Origin: Catellatospora sp. KI3
Lineage (GTDB): Bacteria; Actinomycetota; Actinomycetes; Mycobacteriales; Micromonosporaceae
Direction of reading: 5' to 3'
Length of the DNA: 64,000 bases
NCBI RefSeq assembly: GCF_029948125.1
Contig: NZ_JASAMB010000016.1
Span: forward strand, 1 to 64,000
In this document: in pieces, positions 45,707 to 56,011 of the stretch
Layout of the letters: each line of letters starts with the position of its first letter
Position numbering within the stretch: the stretch's first letter is position 1
Notes under the pieces: generated by a model
Told to the model about the DNA's origin: nothing
The model's input: only the letters and a program-made list of their open reading frames with translations
Databases searched by the model: none
Made by a program: the position numbers and the translations under genes

Positions 45707-47227
45707 ATGTTCGACATGCATCGATTCAACCGCCGGATGGTCGCAGGTCTCGTCGTCGCGAGCCTCACCGCACTGGCAGCCTGGAACCCCACCCCCGCCG
45801 CCGGCACCGACCAGCCCGGTGACGGCGCCCCGCTCGCGGCCGCGACCCCGCCCAACATCGTGCTGGTCCTCACCGACGACCTGGCCTGGAACCTGGTCCA
45901 GTACATGCCGCAGGTCCAGCGGCTGCAGCAGGACGGTATGACGTTCACCAACTACACCGTCACCGACTCGCTGTGCTGCCCGTCCCGCTCGTCCATCTTC
46001 ACCGGCGAGTTCCCGCACGACACGGGCGTGTTCACCAACGGCGGCACCGACGGCGGCTTCGCGGTGTTCAAGGGCCGGGGCAACGAGGACCGCACCTTCG
46101 CCACCGCCCTGCAGAGACAGGGCTACGCGACCGCGATGATGGGCAAGTACCTCAACGGCTACCTGCCCGGCGACACCCAGGGCGGGGCCCTGCCCTACGT
46201 TCCGCCCGGCTGGTCGGACTGGCGGGTCGCGGGCAACGGCTACCCGGAGTACGACTACGACCTCAACGAGAACCACACGGTCGTCCACTACGGCAGCTCA
46301 CCCGCCGACTACCTCACCGACGTCGTCTCCGGCAAGGGCCGCGCCTTCATCCGCGACTCGGTCGCGGCGGGCAAGCCGTTCCTGCTGGAGATCGCCACGT
46401 TCGCGCCGCACGGGCCGTTCACCCCGGCGCCGGAGGACCTGACGGACTTCCCGGGGCTGACCGCACCGCGCACCCCGGCGTTCAACAAGCTGCCCGCCGA
46501 TGCCCCGTCGTGGCTGGCCGGCAACGAGCCGCTGACCGCCGCCGAGAAGACCGCCATCGACACCAACTTCCGCAAGCGCGCCCAGTCGGTGCAGGCCGTC
46601 GACCGGCTCATCCGGGACGTGCGCACGCAGCTGGCGGCCAGCGGCGTCGCCGGCGACACGTACCTGGTGTTCACCTCCGACAACGGGTTCCACATGGGGG
46701 AGTACCGGCTCACCCAGGGCAAGATGACCGCGTTCGACACCGACGTCCGGGTGCCGCTGATCGTGATCGGACCCGGCGTCGCCGCGGGCAGCACCCGGCC
46801 CGAGATCGTGCAGAACATCGACCTGGCGCCGACGTTCCAGCGCATCGGTGCGGCCGCGGTCGACCCGAACATCAACGGCCGCAGCCTGCTGCCGCTGCTC
46901 AACGGAGAGCCGGCCACCGGGTGGCGCAACGCCTCGCTGATCGAGCACCGCGGCCCGAACCAGGCCGCCGACGACCCCGACCTGCAGGCGGTGCGCGCCG
47001 GCAACCCGGTCACCTACTCGGCGCTGCGCACGGCGAGCTACACCTACGTCGAGTACACCGACGGCGAGCGGGAGTACTACGACCGGACGGCTGACCCGTA
47101 CCAGCTGAACAACCTCGCGGGGACGCTGACCGCGACGCGCCGCGCGGCCCTGCACGCGGCGCTGGACGCGCTGGTGAACTGCCACACGCAGAGCGCCTGC
47201 TGGACCGCCGGGCACGTGACCGCCTGA
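45707..47227 (+). CDS. Exported Cys-type sulfatase
   Basis: 506-aa sulfatase releasing sulfate from organic sulfate esters. The N-terminus has a signal-like segment (MVAGLVVASLTALAAW). The core begins PPNIVLVLTDDLAW (metal Asp pair); Cys90 in CCPSRSSIFTG (C-x-P-S-R) would be oxidised to formylglycine, needing a formylglycine-generating enzyme encoded elsewhere. MMGKYLNGY, FAPHGPF and FTSDNGFHMGEYRL complete the site. No ribosome-binding site precedes either ATG (45707, 45716), so it may be leaderless or start differently. Divergent from Rrf2 and near the sulfate importer. Confidence 0.88.
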   Translation: MFDMHRFNRRMVAGLVVASLTALAAWNPTPAAGTDQPGDGAPLAAATPPNIVLVLTDDLAWNLVQYMPQVQRLQQDGMTFTNYTVTDSLCCPSRSSIFTGEFPHDTGVFTNGGTDGGFAVFKGRGNEDRTFATALQRQGYATAMMGKYLNGYLPGDTQGGALPYVPPGWSDWRVAGNGYPEYDYDLNENHTVVHYGSSPADYLTDVVSGKGRAFIRDSVAAGKPFLLEIATFAPHGPFTPAPEDLTDFPGLTAPRTPAFNKLPADAPSWLAGNEPLTAAEKTAIDTNFRKRAQSVQAVDRLIRDVRTQLAASGVAGDTYLVFTSDNGFHMGEYRLTQGKMTAFDTDVRVPLIVIGPGVAAGSTRPEIVQNIDLAPTFQRIGAAAVDPNINGRSLLPLLNGEPATGWRNASLIEHRGPNQAADDPDLQAVRAGNPVTYSALRTASYTYVEYTDGEREYYDRTADPYQLNNLAGTLTATRRAALHAALDALVNCHTQSACWTAGHVTA

Positions 47228-47232
47228 CCGGC

Positions 47233-47270
47233 CGCCGGTGCGGGACCGCCCCGGCCGTCCCGCACCGGCG
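47233..47270 (+). terminator. Hairpin terminator after sulfatase
   Basis: A perfect 14-bp stem (47233-47246 with 47257-47270; CGCCGGTGCGGGAC) and 10-nt loop, 6 nt after the sulfatase stop. Confidence 0.7.
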
Positions 47271-47375
47271 CTGTAGCGACCTTGTACCCCAGGTGTAGTG
47301 ACCAGGGCTACGGTCGGCCCGACATCGACGCGGGCGGGTCCGGACCGGGCTCGCCCAAGCTGTTGGGGAGGCCCG

Positions 47376-48203
47376 ATGCTTACGAGAAGACGCCTGGTCA
47401 CGGCTGGGGTGACCGCCGTCCTGGCCGCCGGGGCATGGACGGCGCCGGCGCGGGCCGCGCTGCCCACGGTCGACATGGAGGCGGTGGTGAAGGCCGCGCA
47501 GATCGACCCGCGCCGCGCCGACACGGCCATCACGCCGGGCAGCAAGGACAGTGTGCTGCTGGTGGAGCGGGCGCTGCGGGATCTGGGCCTGCTCGCGGCG
47601 ACCTATGTCGACGGGCACTTCGGCACCAGGACGATCGAGGCGTACGCCGCCTACCAGCGGTCGCTGGGCTACACCGGGCTGGACGCGACCGGACTGCCCG
47701 GCCCGACCTCGCTGCGGCTGCTCGGCGAGCAGCGCTACACCGTGATCAGGTCCATCTCGCCCGGGGCGCAGTCGACCTTCCGGGGTGTGCCCGTCAACGC
47801 CCGTACCAAGGCGATGGTGCTGGAGGCCGAGCGGCTGCTCGGGTTCCAGCTGGCGTTCGACCAGGGCTCGTACAGCCCGGGCAACGATCCGACCTCGGCG
47901 GGGACCCACGACGGCGGCGGGGCGCTGGACGTCTCCGTCGCCGGGATGACGGCCGCCCAGCGGACCACCGTGGCCAGGCGGCTGCGGCAGGTCGGCTTCG
48001 CGGCCTGGGTGCGTACGCCCGCGCAGGGCGACTGGCCGTACCACATCCACGCGATCGCGCTGGCCGACACGGACCTGTCCACCCCGGCCCGCAACCAGGC
48101 CGGCGACTACTACCTGGGCCTCAACGGGCTGGCCAACCGGGCGCCCGACGACGGTCCGGCGGTGACGCCGAAGCTGACCTGGGAGGAGTACCAGCGCCTC
48201 TGA
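47376..48203 (+). CDS. Secreted peptidoglycan-binding protein with M15-like peptidase domain
   Basis: 275-aa exported protein. The signal peptide has a Tat-like start (MLTRRRLVTAGVTAVLAAG). Residues 55-115 form a PG_binding_1-like domain (SVLLVERALRDLGLLAATYVDGHFGTRTIEAYAAYQRSLGY). The C-terminal domain has GTHDGGGALDVSV and WPYHIHAIAL, the H-x6-D and H-x-H zinc pattern of D,D-peptidases and relatives. It probably trims cell-wall peptides. GGGGAGG lies 5 nt before the ATG. The stop faces cutA across 6 nt. Confidence 0.82.
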   Translation: MLTRRRLVTAGVTAVLAAGAWTAPARAALPTVDMEAVVKAAQIDPRRADTAITPGSKDSVLLVERALRDLGLLAATYVDGHFGTRTIEAYAAYQRSLGYTGLDATGLPGPTSLRLLGEQRYTVIRSISPGAQSTFRGVPVNARTKAMVLEAERLLGFQLAFDQGSYSPGNDPTSAGTHDGGGALDVSVAGMTAAQRTTVARRLRQVGFAAWVRTPAQGDWPYHIHAIALADTDLSTPARNQAGDYYLGLNGLANRAPDDGPAVTPKLTWEEYQRL

Positions 48204-48209
48204 CGGTCG

Positions 48210-48533
48210 TCAGCCCGGTTCGACCTCACCGGCCACCCACGCGAGATAAGCGGGGTGGCCGGCCGTGACCGGCAGGCACAGGATCTCGGGCACGTCATAG
48301 GAGTGGTTCTCCCTGATGACACCCTCCAACCGGGGGTACGCGGCCGCGCTGGTCTTGAACGTGATCCGCCACTCCTCGGCCGTCTCCACCGCCCCCTGCC
48401 ACCGGTAGGTGCTCGTGACCGGCCCGTCCACCTGCGCACAGGCCGCGGCGCGCGCCTCGACGCCCGCGGCGGCGAGCGCGTCCGCGGCCGCCCGCGAGTC
48501 AGCGGTCGTGACGACCTGAACGAAGTGATCCAC
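48210..48533 (-). CDS. cutA: CutA1 divalent-cation tolerance protein
   Basis: 107-aa trimeric ferredoxin-fold protein: FVQVVTTADSRAAADALA, ACAQVDGPVTSTYRWQG, EEWRITFKTS, YDVPEILCLPVTAGHPAYLAWV. The family is linked to copper tolerance in E. coli though its molecular role is unsettled. GTG start with AGGATG upstream. It is preceded on the minus strand by the cyclic-di-GMP gene, 57 nt away. Confidence 0.9.
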   Translation of the reverse strand: MDHFVQVVTTADSRAAADALAAAGVEARAAACAQVDGPVTSTYRWQGAVETAEEWRITFKTSAAAYPRLEGVIRENHSYDVPEILCLPVTAGHPAYLAWVAGEVEPG

Positions 48534-48590
48534 CGCGACATCCTGCCACGATCGGCCCCCGCCGGCCGCGACCGATACGACCTACGGCCC

Positions 48591-51500
48591 TCAGGATCTC
48601 GCCGGGCGGGCGGCGGCCACCGGGGTGGTGGGCCAGGCTCGGGCGGCTTCGGCGCTCATGGGGCGGGCGAACAGGTAGCCCTGGCCGTAGGGGCAGCCCG
48701 CGCGCAGCAGCTGGTCGAGTTCGGACTGCTGCTCGACGCCCTCGGCGACCGCGTCGAGGTTCATCGTGCGGGCCAGGGTGACGATGCCCGCCACCAGGTC
48801 GGCCTGGTGCTGGGAGGTGGTGCTGCCGCTGGTGAAGACCCGGTCGAGTTTGAGCACGTCCAGCGCGGTGTGGCGCAGATAGTTCAGGGCCGAGTAGCCG
48901 GTGCCGAAGTCGTCGATGGCCACCCGTACCCCCGCGTGCCGCAGGCTGGCCAGGTCGTGCCAGACCTGCTCGTCGTCGCGCAGCAGCAGCGTCTCGGTGA
49001 TCTCCAGGAGCAGGCGCCGGGCGGGCAGGCCGGTCACCTCGAGCGTGTGCAGCACGTGGCCGGCGAACCCGGCGGCGCGGAACTGGCGGGCCGAGACGTT
49101 GACGCTGACGTACGGCGCGGTGCCGTCCAGGCCCGTGGGCCAGGTCGCGGCGGCGGTGGCGGCCTCGGTCAGGGCCCAGTTGCCGATGGCCACGATCGCA
49201 CCGGTGTCCTCGGCGATCTCGATGAACCGGCCCGGCATGAGCCTGCCCCGGGTGGGGTGGTCCCAGCGCAGCAGCGCCTCGAAGCCGACGGTGGCGCGGT
49301 CGGCCAGGCGCACGATCGGCTGGTATTCGAGCAGGAACTCGCCGTTGGGCAGGGCCTGCTCCAGCTCGGCGCGCAGCTGCAGGCGTTCGGCGGTCTGCGT
49401 GTCCAGGCTGGGGTCGTGCCGCAGCCACCGGCCCTTGCCCTGGGCTTTGGCGGCGTACAGGGCGACGTCGGCCTGGCGCAGCAGGTCCGCGGCGCTGTGC
49501 CCGTCGGCGGTGAACGCGACGCCGACGCTGGCGCGGCCGGAGACCAGCCGCCCGTCGAGGTCGAACGGCCGGGCCAGGGCGGCCACGATGCGGTCGGCGA
49601 CGGAGTAGACCGTCTGCGGCGCGGTCGCGTCCTCCACCAGCACCGCGAACTCGTCGCCGCCCAGCCGCGCGGCGACGTCGTACGGCCGCAGCTCGCCCAC
49701 GATGCGCTCGGCCGCCAGGCGCAGCAGCCGGTCGCCGGCCTCGTGCCCGAGGCTGTCGTTGACCAGCTTGAAGTCGTCGAGGTCGAGGTAGAGCACGCCG
49801 GCGTGGGAGCCGAGGCGCTGGGCCCGCGCGGTGGCCTCCGACAGCCTGCGCCGGAACGCGGTGCGGTTCATCAGCCCGGTCAGCGAGTCGTGGTAGGCGT
49901 GGAACTCCATCTCGCGCTGCAGCCGCCGCTGCACCGTCACGTCGCGCAGGGTCACCACGATGCCCGCGATGGCCGGTTCGCCCCGCAGGTCCCGGCAGAT
50001 CGCCTCGGCCTCGACGCGCTGGCCGTCGCAGCGCAGCACGGTCCAGTCGGCGACGCTGCCGGTCGGGCCGCCCGGGGCGGTCTTGAGCTGCTCGCGTACG
50101 GCGGCGCGGCCGTCGGGGCCGGTCTGCTCGACCAGGTCGGCGCCCAGCAGCTCGCACTGGCCGAACATGCTGGGCGCCGACGGGCTGGCGTAGCGGACGC
50201 GCAGGTCGTCGGCGTCGAGGATGAGGATGACGTCGGTGGCGTTCTGCACCAGGGCGCGGAAGTACTGCTCGCTGTCGCGCTGGGTGATCTGCCGGGCCAG
50301 GGTGACCCGGTCGAGTGCGAGCGCGGCCTGCGCGGTCAGCGTCTCGACCGGCGCCTGGAGCAGCTGCAGCAGCTCCAGGTCACCGCCGACGAGCACGGCG
50401 CCCTCCTCGGCGCCGCTGTCGCCGTCGCGGTCCAGCCGGATCGGGCAGGCCAGCGCGTGGCTGAACGGCGCGATCGCGGTCGCGGCGACGGGCGGCAGGG
50501 TCGCGGCCTCGACGAGGTCGCAGGTGGCGGCGATCCGGTCCAGGTCGGGCCGCCCGCGCGGCCCCATGATCATGCGGAAGGTGTGCGGGCTGCCCCGGGC
50601 CAGGCGGTGCACGGCCGTGGCCAGCGTGTCGCGCACGCTGTGCGCGTCGTGGGCGGAGACCAGCCCGGCCGAGGTGGTGCGCACGATGTCGGCGCGGGCC
50701 GCGTAGTCGCGGCGGTCACTGATCATGGTGGAGACCCGGGCGGCGACCAGCAGCGTGGTGATGCTGGCGCAGACGGCGATGGCGGGGGTGTGCAGGACGC
50801 CGCCGCGGGCGGCCTCGTACACGAGCAGGGCCGAGGGCAGTAGGGCCGCGCCCAGCAGGGAGAACTGGCGGGCGGTGCTGAGCCGGCGCGGTGCGGGCAG
50901 CGGCCGGCCGAGTTCGACCATGGACGGGTGCAGGGCGGCGGCCGCCCAGCCGCCGTAGAACAGCAGCCAGCCGAGGTCGACGGGCCCGCCGACGGGTCCG
51001 TGGCCGCGCAGGCGCGACAGCGCGTACACCAGATCGGTGACCAGCAGTCCGGCGGCGCCGACGGTCATCAGCAGCACCGCCGGGGTGAACCGGCGTACCA
51101 CGATGAGGCGGCCGATGGTGGCCAGGACGAGCACGTCGCCGACCGGGTAGGCCACCGACAGCAGGCGCTGGCCGGTCGACAGGCTCGGGTCGGCCAGGTG
51201 CGGGGTGACCAGGAAGACCCACATGAGCAGCCCCAGGCCGCTGACGAGGATCATCGTGTCCAGCGGGACGGCGGCGCGGGTGCGGCGTCGGCCGGGCCGG
51301 GCCAGGCCGAGCAGTCCGGCGGCCAGCGCCGGGTACATGGCCAGGTAGAACAGGTCGGCCGAGGACGGGAAGAGCTCCGCCGCGTGCCGGTAGCCGAGCA
51401 CCAGGTCGTAGTCGGTGTCGCCCAGGAACAGCAGCGTCACCGCCAGGCACAGCAGCCACCAGGGCCGGGCCGGCTCCGGTCGGTTGCGCAGCACGCCGTA

Positions 51501-51632
51501 GCCGATCGCGGCGGCCGAGAGCGCGCCGATCGCGGCCCATACGACGTCGTCGAAGGGGCTGGGCAGGGCGAAGAAGCCCACCATTCCCATGATCCACAGT
51601 CCTGCGTAGATCATGACGGGTTTCGGGAGCAT
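48591..51632 (-). CDS. Membrane GGDEF-EAL cyclic-di-GMP protein with GAF/PAS region
   Basis: 1013-aa bifunctional signalling protein. The N-terminal region (about residues 1-310) has roughly ten hydrophobic helices, an integral sensor; a GAF-like part (330-450) and a PAS domain (FRALVQNATDVILILDADDL, about 465-580) follow. The GGDEF domain (about 590-750) has an intact LGGDEFAVL, so cyclase activity is possible; the EAL domain (about 770-1000) has EALLRWDH, IDDFGTGYSALNYL, KLDRVF and EGVEQQ, all residues needed for phosphodiesterase activity. GGGAGGGACG precedes the ATG. Which activity dominates cannot be read from sequence. Confidence 0.92.
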   Translation of the reverse strand: MLPKPVMIYAGLWIMGMVGFFALPSPFDDVVWAAIGALSAAAIGYGVLRNRPEPARPWWLLCLAVTLLFLGDTDYDLVLGYRHAAELFPSSADLFYLAMYPALAAGLLGLARPGRRRTRAAVPLDTMILVSGLGLLMWVFLVTPHLADPSLSTGQRLLSVAYPVGDVLVLATIGRLIVVRRFTPAVLLMTVGAAGLLVTDLVYALSRLRGHGPVGGPVDLGWLLFYGGWAAAALHPSMVELGRPLPAPRRLSTARQFSLLGAALLPSALLVYEAARGGVLHTPAIAVCASITTLLVAARVSTMISDRRDYAARADIVRTTSAGLVSAHDAHSVRDTLATAVHRLARGSPHTFRMIMGPRGRPDLDRIAATCDLVEAATLPPVAATAIAPFSHALACPIRLDRDGDSGAEEGAVLVGGDLELLQLLQAPVETLTAQAALALDRVTLARQITQRDSEQYFRALVQNATDVILILDADDLRVRYASPSAPSMFGQCELLGADLVEQTGPDGRAAVREQLKTAPGGPTGSVADWTVLRCDGQRVEAEAICRDLRGEPAIAGIVVTLRDVTVQRRLQREMEFHAYHDSLTGLMNRTAFRRRLSEATARAQRLGSHAGVLYLDLDDFKLVNDSLGHEAGDRLLRLAAERIVGELRPYDVAARLGGDEFAVLVEDATAPQTVYSVADRIVAALARPFDLDGRLVSGRASVGVAFTADGHSAADLLRQADVALYAAKAQGKGRWLRHDPSLDTQTAERLQLRAELEQALPNGEFLLEYQPIVRLADRATVGFEALLRWDHPTRGRLMPGRFIEIAEDTGAIVAIGNWALTEAATAAATWPTGLDGTAPYVSVNVSARQFRAAGFAGHVLHTLEVTGLPARRLLLEITETLLLRDDEQVWHDLASLRHAGVRVAIDDFGTGYSALNYLRHTALDVLKLDRVFTSGSTTSQHQADLVAGIVTLARTMNLDAVAEGVEQQSELDQLLRAGCPYGQGYLFARPMSAEAARAWPTTPVAAARPARS

Positions 51633-51814
51633 CGTCCCTCCCTGGCGCGGGGGTGTGGTGCGCTGATCGCCGCCCGTGCCCCACGCCGTCCGGTTCCGGG
51701 CGCTTCTGACCTGCGCCGCTGCCTAAAGCAGGCGTCAACCTCTACCTGCGATAACTGAGAGTTACCTGAACATCGCCATCAGCAACCGCCCACCCGCTAC
51801 CCCGTGCGGACCGT

Positions 51815-51880
51815 GGTGCAGTTTCGGGGAAAGTGCGGGAATCTTGGACCGTTTTCGGGCAGTTTCCCCGAAACTGCACC
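51815..51880. repeat. 60-bp palindromic intergenic repeat, copy 3
   Basis: Perfect 18-bp arms (51815-51832 and 51863-51880; GGTGCAGTTTCGGGGAAA). Its centre reads GAATCTTGGACC, the reverse of GGnCCAAGATTC in copies 2 and 4, so this copy lies in the opposite orientation. Downstream of the minus-strand membrane gene and upstream of the GGDEF-EAL gene. Confidence 0.8.
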
Positions 51881-51888
51881 CTCCCGGT

Positions 51889-52746
51889 TCACGCGTGGGT
51901 GGGGGCGGGGGCGGGGTGGTGGTCGGTGCGCAGTGCTGCGTACGCGGTGGTGGGGTCGTCGGCGAAGAAGCGGATCGTGTGCACCTCGACCTGGCGGCCC
52001 AGCGGGCGGGTGGCCGGCACGGGTGCGGAGAGTTCGACGACCAGGTTGGTCTGGCTGTTGACGGCCAGCGCGAGCACGCCGTCCTCGACCCGGAGCATGC
52101 CGGTCTCGTTGCGGTTGACCCGGTGCCGCGCCGCCTTGACCAGCGTGCGGGGGATGCGCAGGTCGAAGAAGGCGCCGTGCCGGATCCGGATCTCGTCGGC
52201 GGAGACCACGTGCGGGCGGGTGACGTAGCAGGCGATCACGGCGAGGGCGATCAGGATGCCGTACGCGTCGATCCCCAGCACCACGGCCCGCAGCCCGCCG
52301 GGCGCGTGCCACGAGCGCAGCAGGATCTCGACGCCGACCAGCTCGATCACCGACGCCGTCAGGAAGCCGAGCATCAGCACGGTGACCTCGCGGTAGTACG
52401 ACACCGCGGTCGCGCCGGGCGGCACCCCGTGGCGGCGCCGGGTCACCCACAGCACCAGGCTGACCATGCCCTGGGCGTCGAAGCTCATCAGCCGCCGCAC
52501 CTGCACCGGCACCAGCTGCTCGTACGCCCCGCGCAGCGCGGCCCGCGGATCGTCGCCGCCGCGCCGCCGCGTGCGGTACACCTGCCACAGGGCGGCCGCC
52601 TCCAGCAGGAGCACCCCCAGGACCAGCACCTCGACAGCCGTCACGACCGGCGGCGGCAGCGCCACCCCGGACACGAGCAGCACCATGATCCCCGCCTCCA
52701 GGGGCAGCGCCGTGTACAGGGCGGCGCGGGCGGTCCGCAGCATCAT
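51889..52746 (-). CDS. Membrane protein of MerR operon, unknown function
   Basis: 285 aa with four hydrophobic helices: two at about residues 12-50 and two at about 122-175, then a soluble C-terminal half (DEIRIRHGAFFDLRIPRTLVKAARHRVNRNETGM...) that looks like a beta-rich PH-like domain. The family is not recognised. Its ATG overlaps the MerR stop (ATGA), so the two are coupled and the regulator probably controls this protein. Ends at palindromic copy 3. Confidence 0.7.
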   Translation of the reverse strand: MMLRTARAALYTALPLEAGIMVLLVSGVALPPPVVTAVEVLVLGVLLLEAAALWQVYRTRRRGGDDPRAALRGAYEQLVPVQVRRLMSFDAQGMVSLVLWVTRRRHGVPPGATAVSYYREVTVLMLGFLTASVIELVGVEILLRSWHAPGGLRAVVLGIDAYGILIALAVIACYVTRPHVVSADEIRIRHGAFFDLRIPRTLVKAARHRVNRNETGMLRVEDGVLALAVNSQTNLVVELSAPVPATRPLGRQVEVHTIRFFADDPTTAYAALRTDHHPAPAPTHA

Positions 52747-53495
52747 GCGCGCTCCTTCAGGGCGGTCACCATCAGCCGCAGCACCTCGGCCTGGGCGGGG
52801 GACAGCTCGGTGCTCATCAGCTCGAACCAGCGGCCGTGCTCGGGGTCGTCCAGGCTGGCCACCGCGGCCGCGGCCATCTCGGCGGGCAGGTGCGCGGCGA
52901 GCTCGGCCGCCAGCGCGGCCACCCGGGGATCGGCCGGGTCGGCGTCGGCCAGGGCGTCCATCCGGGCGGTGAGCGCATGCCCGCGCTCACGGGCGCCGGG
53001 CTCGGTGAGCGGCTGGAACATGGCCAGGACCTGTTCGCGTACGGCCGGATCGGCGCCGGTGTCGATCAGCGAGATCACATCGCGGTCCAGCGCCGCGAAC
53101 GCCGAACCGGCCGGGTGCAGGTCGCGCAGCGCGTCGGCCAGGTCCGGCGCCACGGTCGCGTCGGGGTCGAGGTCGCCGTCGGCCAGCAGCGCGGCCAGCC
53201 GGGCCCGGCGCACGGTGATCGCCTGCTGCTGGCGGGCCAGGTCAGCGTCGAGCTCGGTCAGCACCTCGCGCAGCTCCCGCCCCCGGTCGTCGGCCAGCAC
53301 GTCGCGGATCTCGTCCAGCGACAGGCCCAGCTCGGCCAGCCGCCGCACCCGGGCCAGCGCGACGGCGTCCCGCAGCCGGTATTCGCGGTAGCCGGCGGGG
53401 GTCCGCTCGGGTTCGGGCAGCAGCCCGAGGTGGTGGTAGTGGCGCACGGTCCGAGTGGTGACCCCGACCAGCGCGGCCAGCTCGCCGATACGCAT
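52743..53495 (-). CDS. MerR-family regulator
   Basis: 250-aa regulator: MRIGELAALVGVTTRTVRHYHHLGLLPEPERTPAGYREYRLRDAVALARVRRL is the winged-helix DNA-binding domain, followed by a long dimerisation helix (about 75-115) and a helical C-terminal ligand domain without metal-binding cysteines, as in TipA-like multidrug sensors. The start is set at 53495: the upstream in-frame ATG at 53504 overlaps the -10 box, so transcription would begin at about 53496 and the mRNA should be leaderless. Confidence 0.87.
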   Translation of the reverse strand: MRIGELAALVGVTTRTVRHYHHLGLLPEPERTPAGYREYRLRDAVALARVRRLAELGLSLDEIRDVLADDRGRELREVLTELDADLARQQQAITVRRARLAALLADGDLDPDATVAPDLADALRDLHPAGSAFAALDRDVISLIDTGADPAVREQVLAMFQPLTEPGARERGHALTARMDALADADPADPRVAALAAELAAHLPAEMAAAAVASLDDPEHGRWFELMSTELSPAQAEVLRLMVTALKERA

Positions 53496-53502
53496 GGCCA
53501 CC

Positions 53503-53533
53503 ATTAGAGACGTTGACGCTACGTCAAGGTCAA
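53503..53533 (-). promoter_or_regulatory. MerR-type promoter with 19-bp spacer and dyad
   Basis: Minus strand: -35 TTGACC (53533-53528), 19-bp spacer, -10 TCTAAT (53508-53503). The spacer contains TTGACG-TAG-CGTCAA, a perfect 6-bp dyad (53513-53527). An overlong 19-bp spacer carrying the operator is the hallmark of MerR-activated promoters, here for autoregulation. Confidence 0.75.
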
Positions 53534-53554
53534 GTCGGCCTGCCCGCGCGTTTC

Positions 53555-53619
53555 GTGCAGTCTCGGGGAAAGTGCGCGAAAGTGGCCCCAAGATTCCAGC
53601 AGTCTCCCCGAAACCGCAC
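53555..53619. repeat. 60-bp palindromic intergenic repeat, copy 4
   Basis: GTGCAGTCTCGGGGAAAGTGC pairs imperfectly with TCTCCCCGAAACCGCAC. The centre has GGCCCCAAGATTCC, as in copy 2. It lies between the divergent MerR and ABC-F genes. Confidence 0.75.
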
Positions 53620-53694
53620 GCCACGGGCCGCGGCGCGCGGCCGCGCGGGGATGTCGGTTGCCGGTCGCGGCGCGTGCGGGTACGGTCGGGGGCG

Positions 53695-53780
53695 ATGTGA
53701 GCCGTTGACACCTTCCCGCACCCGCGCCCGAGGCACCGCCCGGCGGGTGATCGAACCGACCTTCCTCGGTGGTGTCAACC
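53695..53780 (+). promoter_or_regulatory. Candidate attenuator leader of ABC-F gene
   Basis: GTTGACACC (53704-53712) is perfectly complementary to GGTGTCAAC (53771-53779), which ends 1 nt before the ATG, so pairing would hide the start region. Between them CACCCG/CGGGTG (53719-53724, 53744-53749) and ACCGA/TCGGT (53755-53759, 53766-53770) form competing hairpins. ATGTGA (53695-53700), a start codon followed at once by a stop, precedes the first arm. Such layouts resemble the ribosome-mediated attenuators of antibiotic-inducible ABC-F genes. Confidence 0.45.
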
Positions 53781-55391
<1,611 letters not shown>

Positions 55392-55519
55392 CGGCGGTCC
55401 GTGCCGGGTGGTCGGCCTTGGCCCCGGAAGTCCGGATGCGAGGCCGCGGTCTGGCCCGCTGCGGCGGTGGATTCGCTGGTTGGCGACCGGTTCCCAGGTT
55501 CGGGGGCGATGCTGTGGGC

Positions 55520-55963
55520 ATGGCCGACTACGAAGAACCCGAGGTCGTCACGCATCCGGTCAAGCCGCCTCCGGCACCGCCGCCACCGCCCGCGGCCGCG
55601 GCCGCGCCGGTCCCGGTCCACCGGCACTGGGCGCTGCCCGCGGTGCTGGCGGGCCTGCTCGGCCTGGTGCTGGGCTGCCTGCTGGGCGCCTGCCTGATCG
55701 GCGCCCTCGCGCACATGCACGGCCGCTACGGCGACCGCGACGACTACCGCCACCAGGACCGAGAGCACTACCGGTACGACGACGAGCGGCGCGGCCCCGG
55801 CTACCCGGGACAGCCCGGCTACCCCGGCGGCTACGGCTACCCGGGCGAGCCCGGCTGGCGCATGCCGCCCAACCCGCAGGGCCCGCGGATGCCCGCCCCG
55901 CAGCAGCCCGCCCCGCAGCAACCGGCCCCGCAGCAACCGTCGCCGTCCCCGTCGGCCCGCTGA
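55520..55963 (+). CDS. Pro-rich single-pass membrane protein
   Basis: 147 aa: a Pro/Ala-rich N-terminus (PPPAPPPPPAAAAAP), one hydrophobic helix (about residues 38-62, WALPAVLAGLLGLVLGCLLG), then an Asp/Arg/Tyr-rich segment, GYPG-type collagen-like repeats (about 95-115) and three APQQP units before the C-terminus. Low complexity throughout; no family assigned. Coding is supported by open frame, codon bias and the sensible topology, but the start is uncertain (GTG at 55514 is also possible). Confidence 0.6.
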   Translation: MADYEEPEVVTHPVKPPPAPPPPPAAAAAPVPVHRHWALPAVLAGLLGLVLGCLLGACLIGALAHMHGRYGDRDDYRHQDREHYRYDDERRGPGYPGQPGYPGGYGYPGEPGWRMPPNPQGPRMPAPQQPAPQQPAPQQPSPSPSAR

Positions 55964-56011
55964 CCGCCCGGTCGGGCGCGGCAACCGGAGCCTGGGCGGT
56001 ACGCGCCGATA

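Noticed and set aside
48255-50843. 862-codon open frame opposite the GGDEF-EAL gene
   Set aside because: Low-complexity translation without any family signal; the minus strand encodes intact GGDEF and EAL domains throughout.
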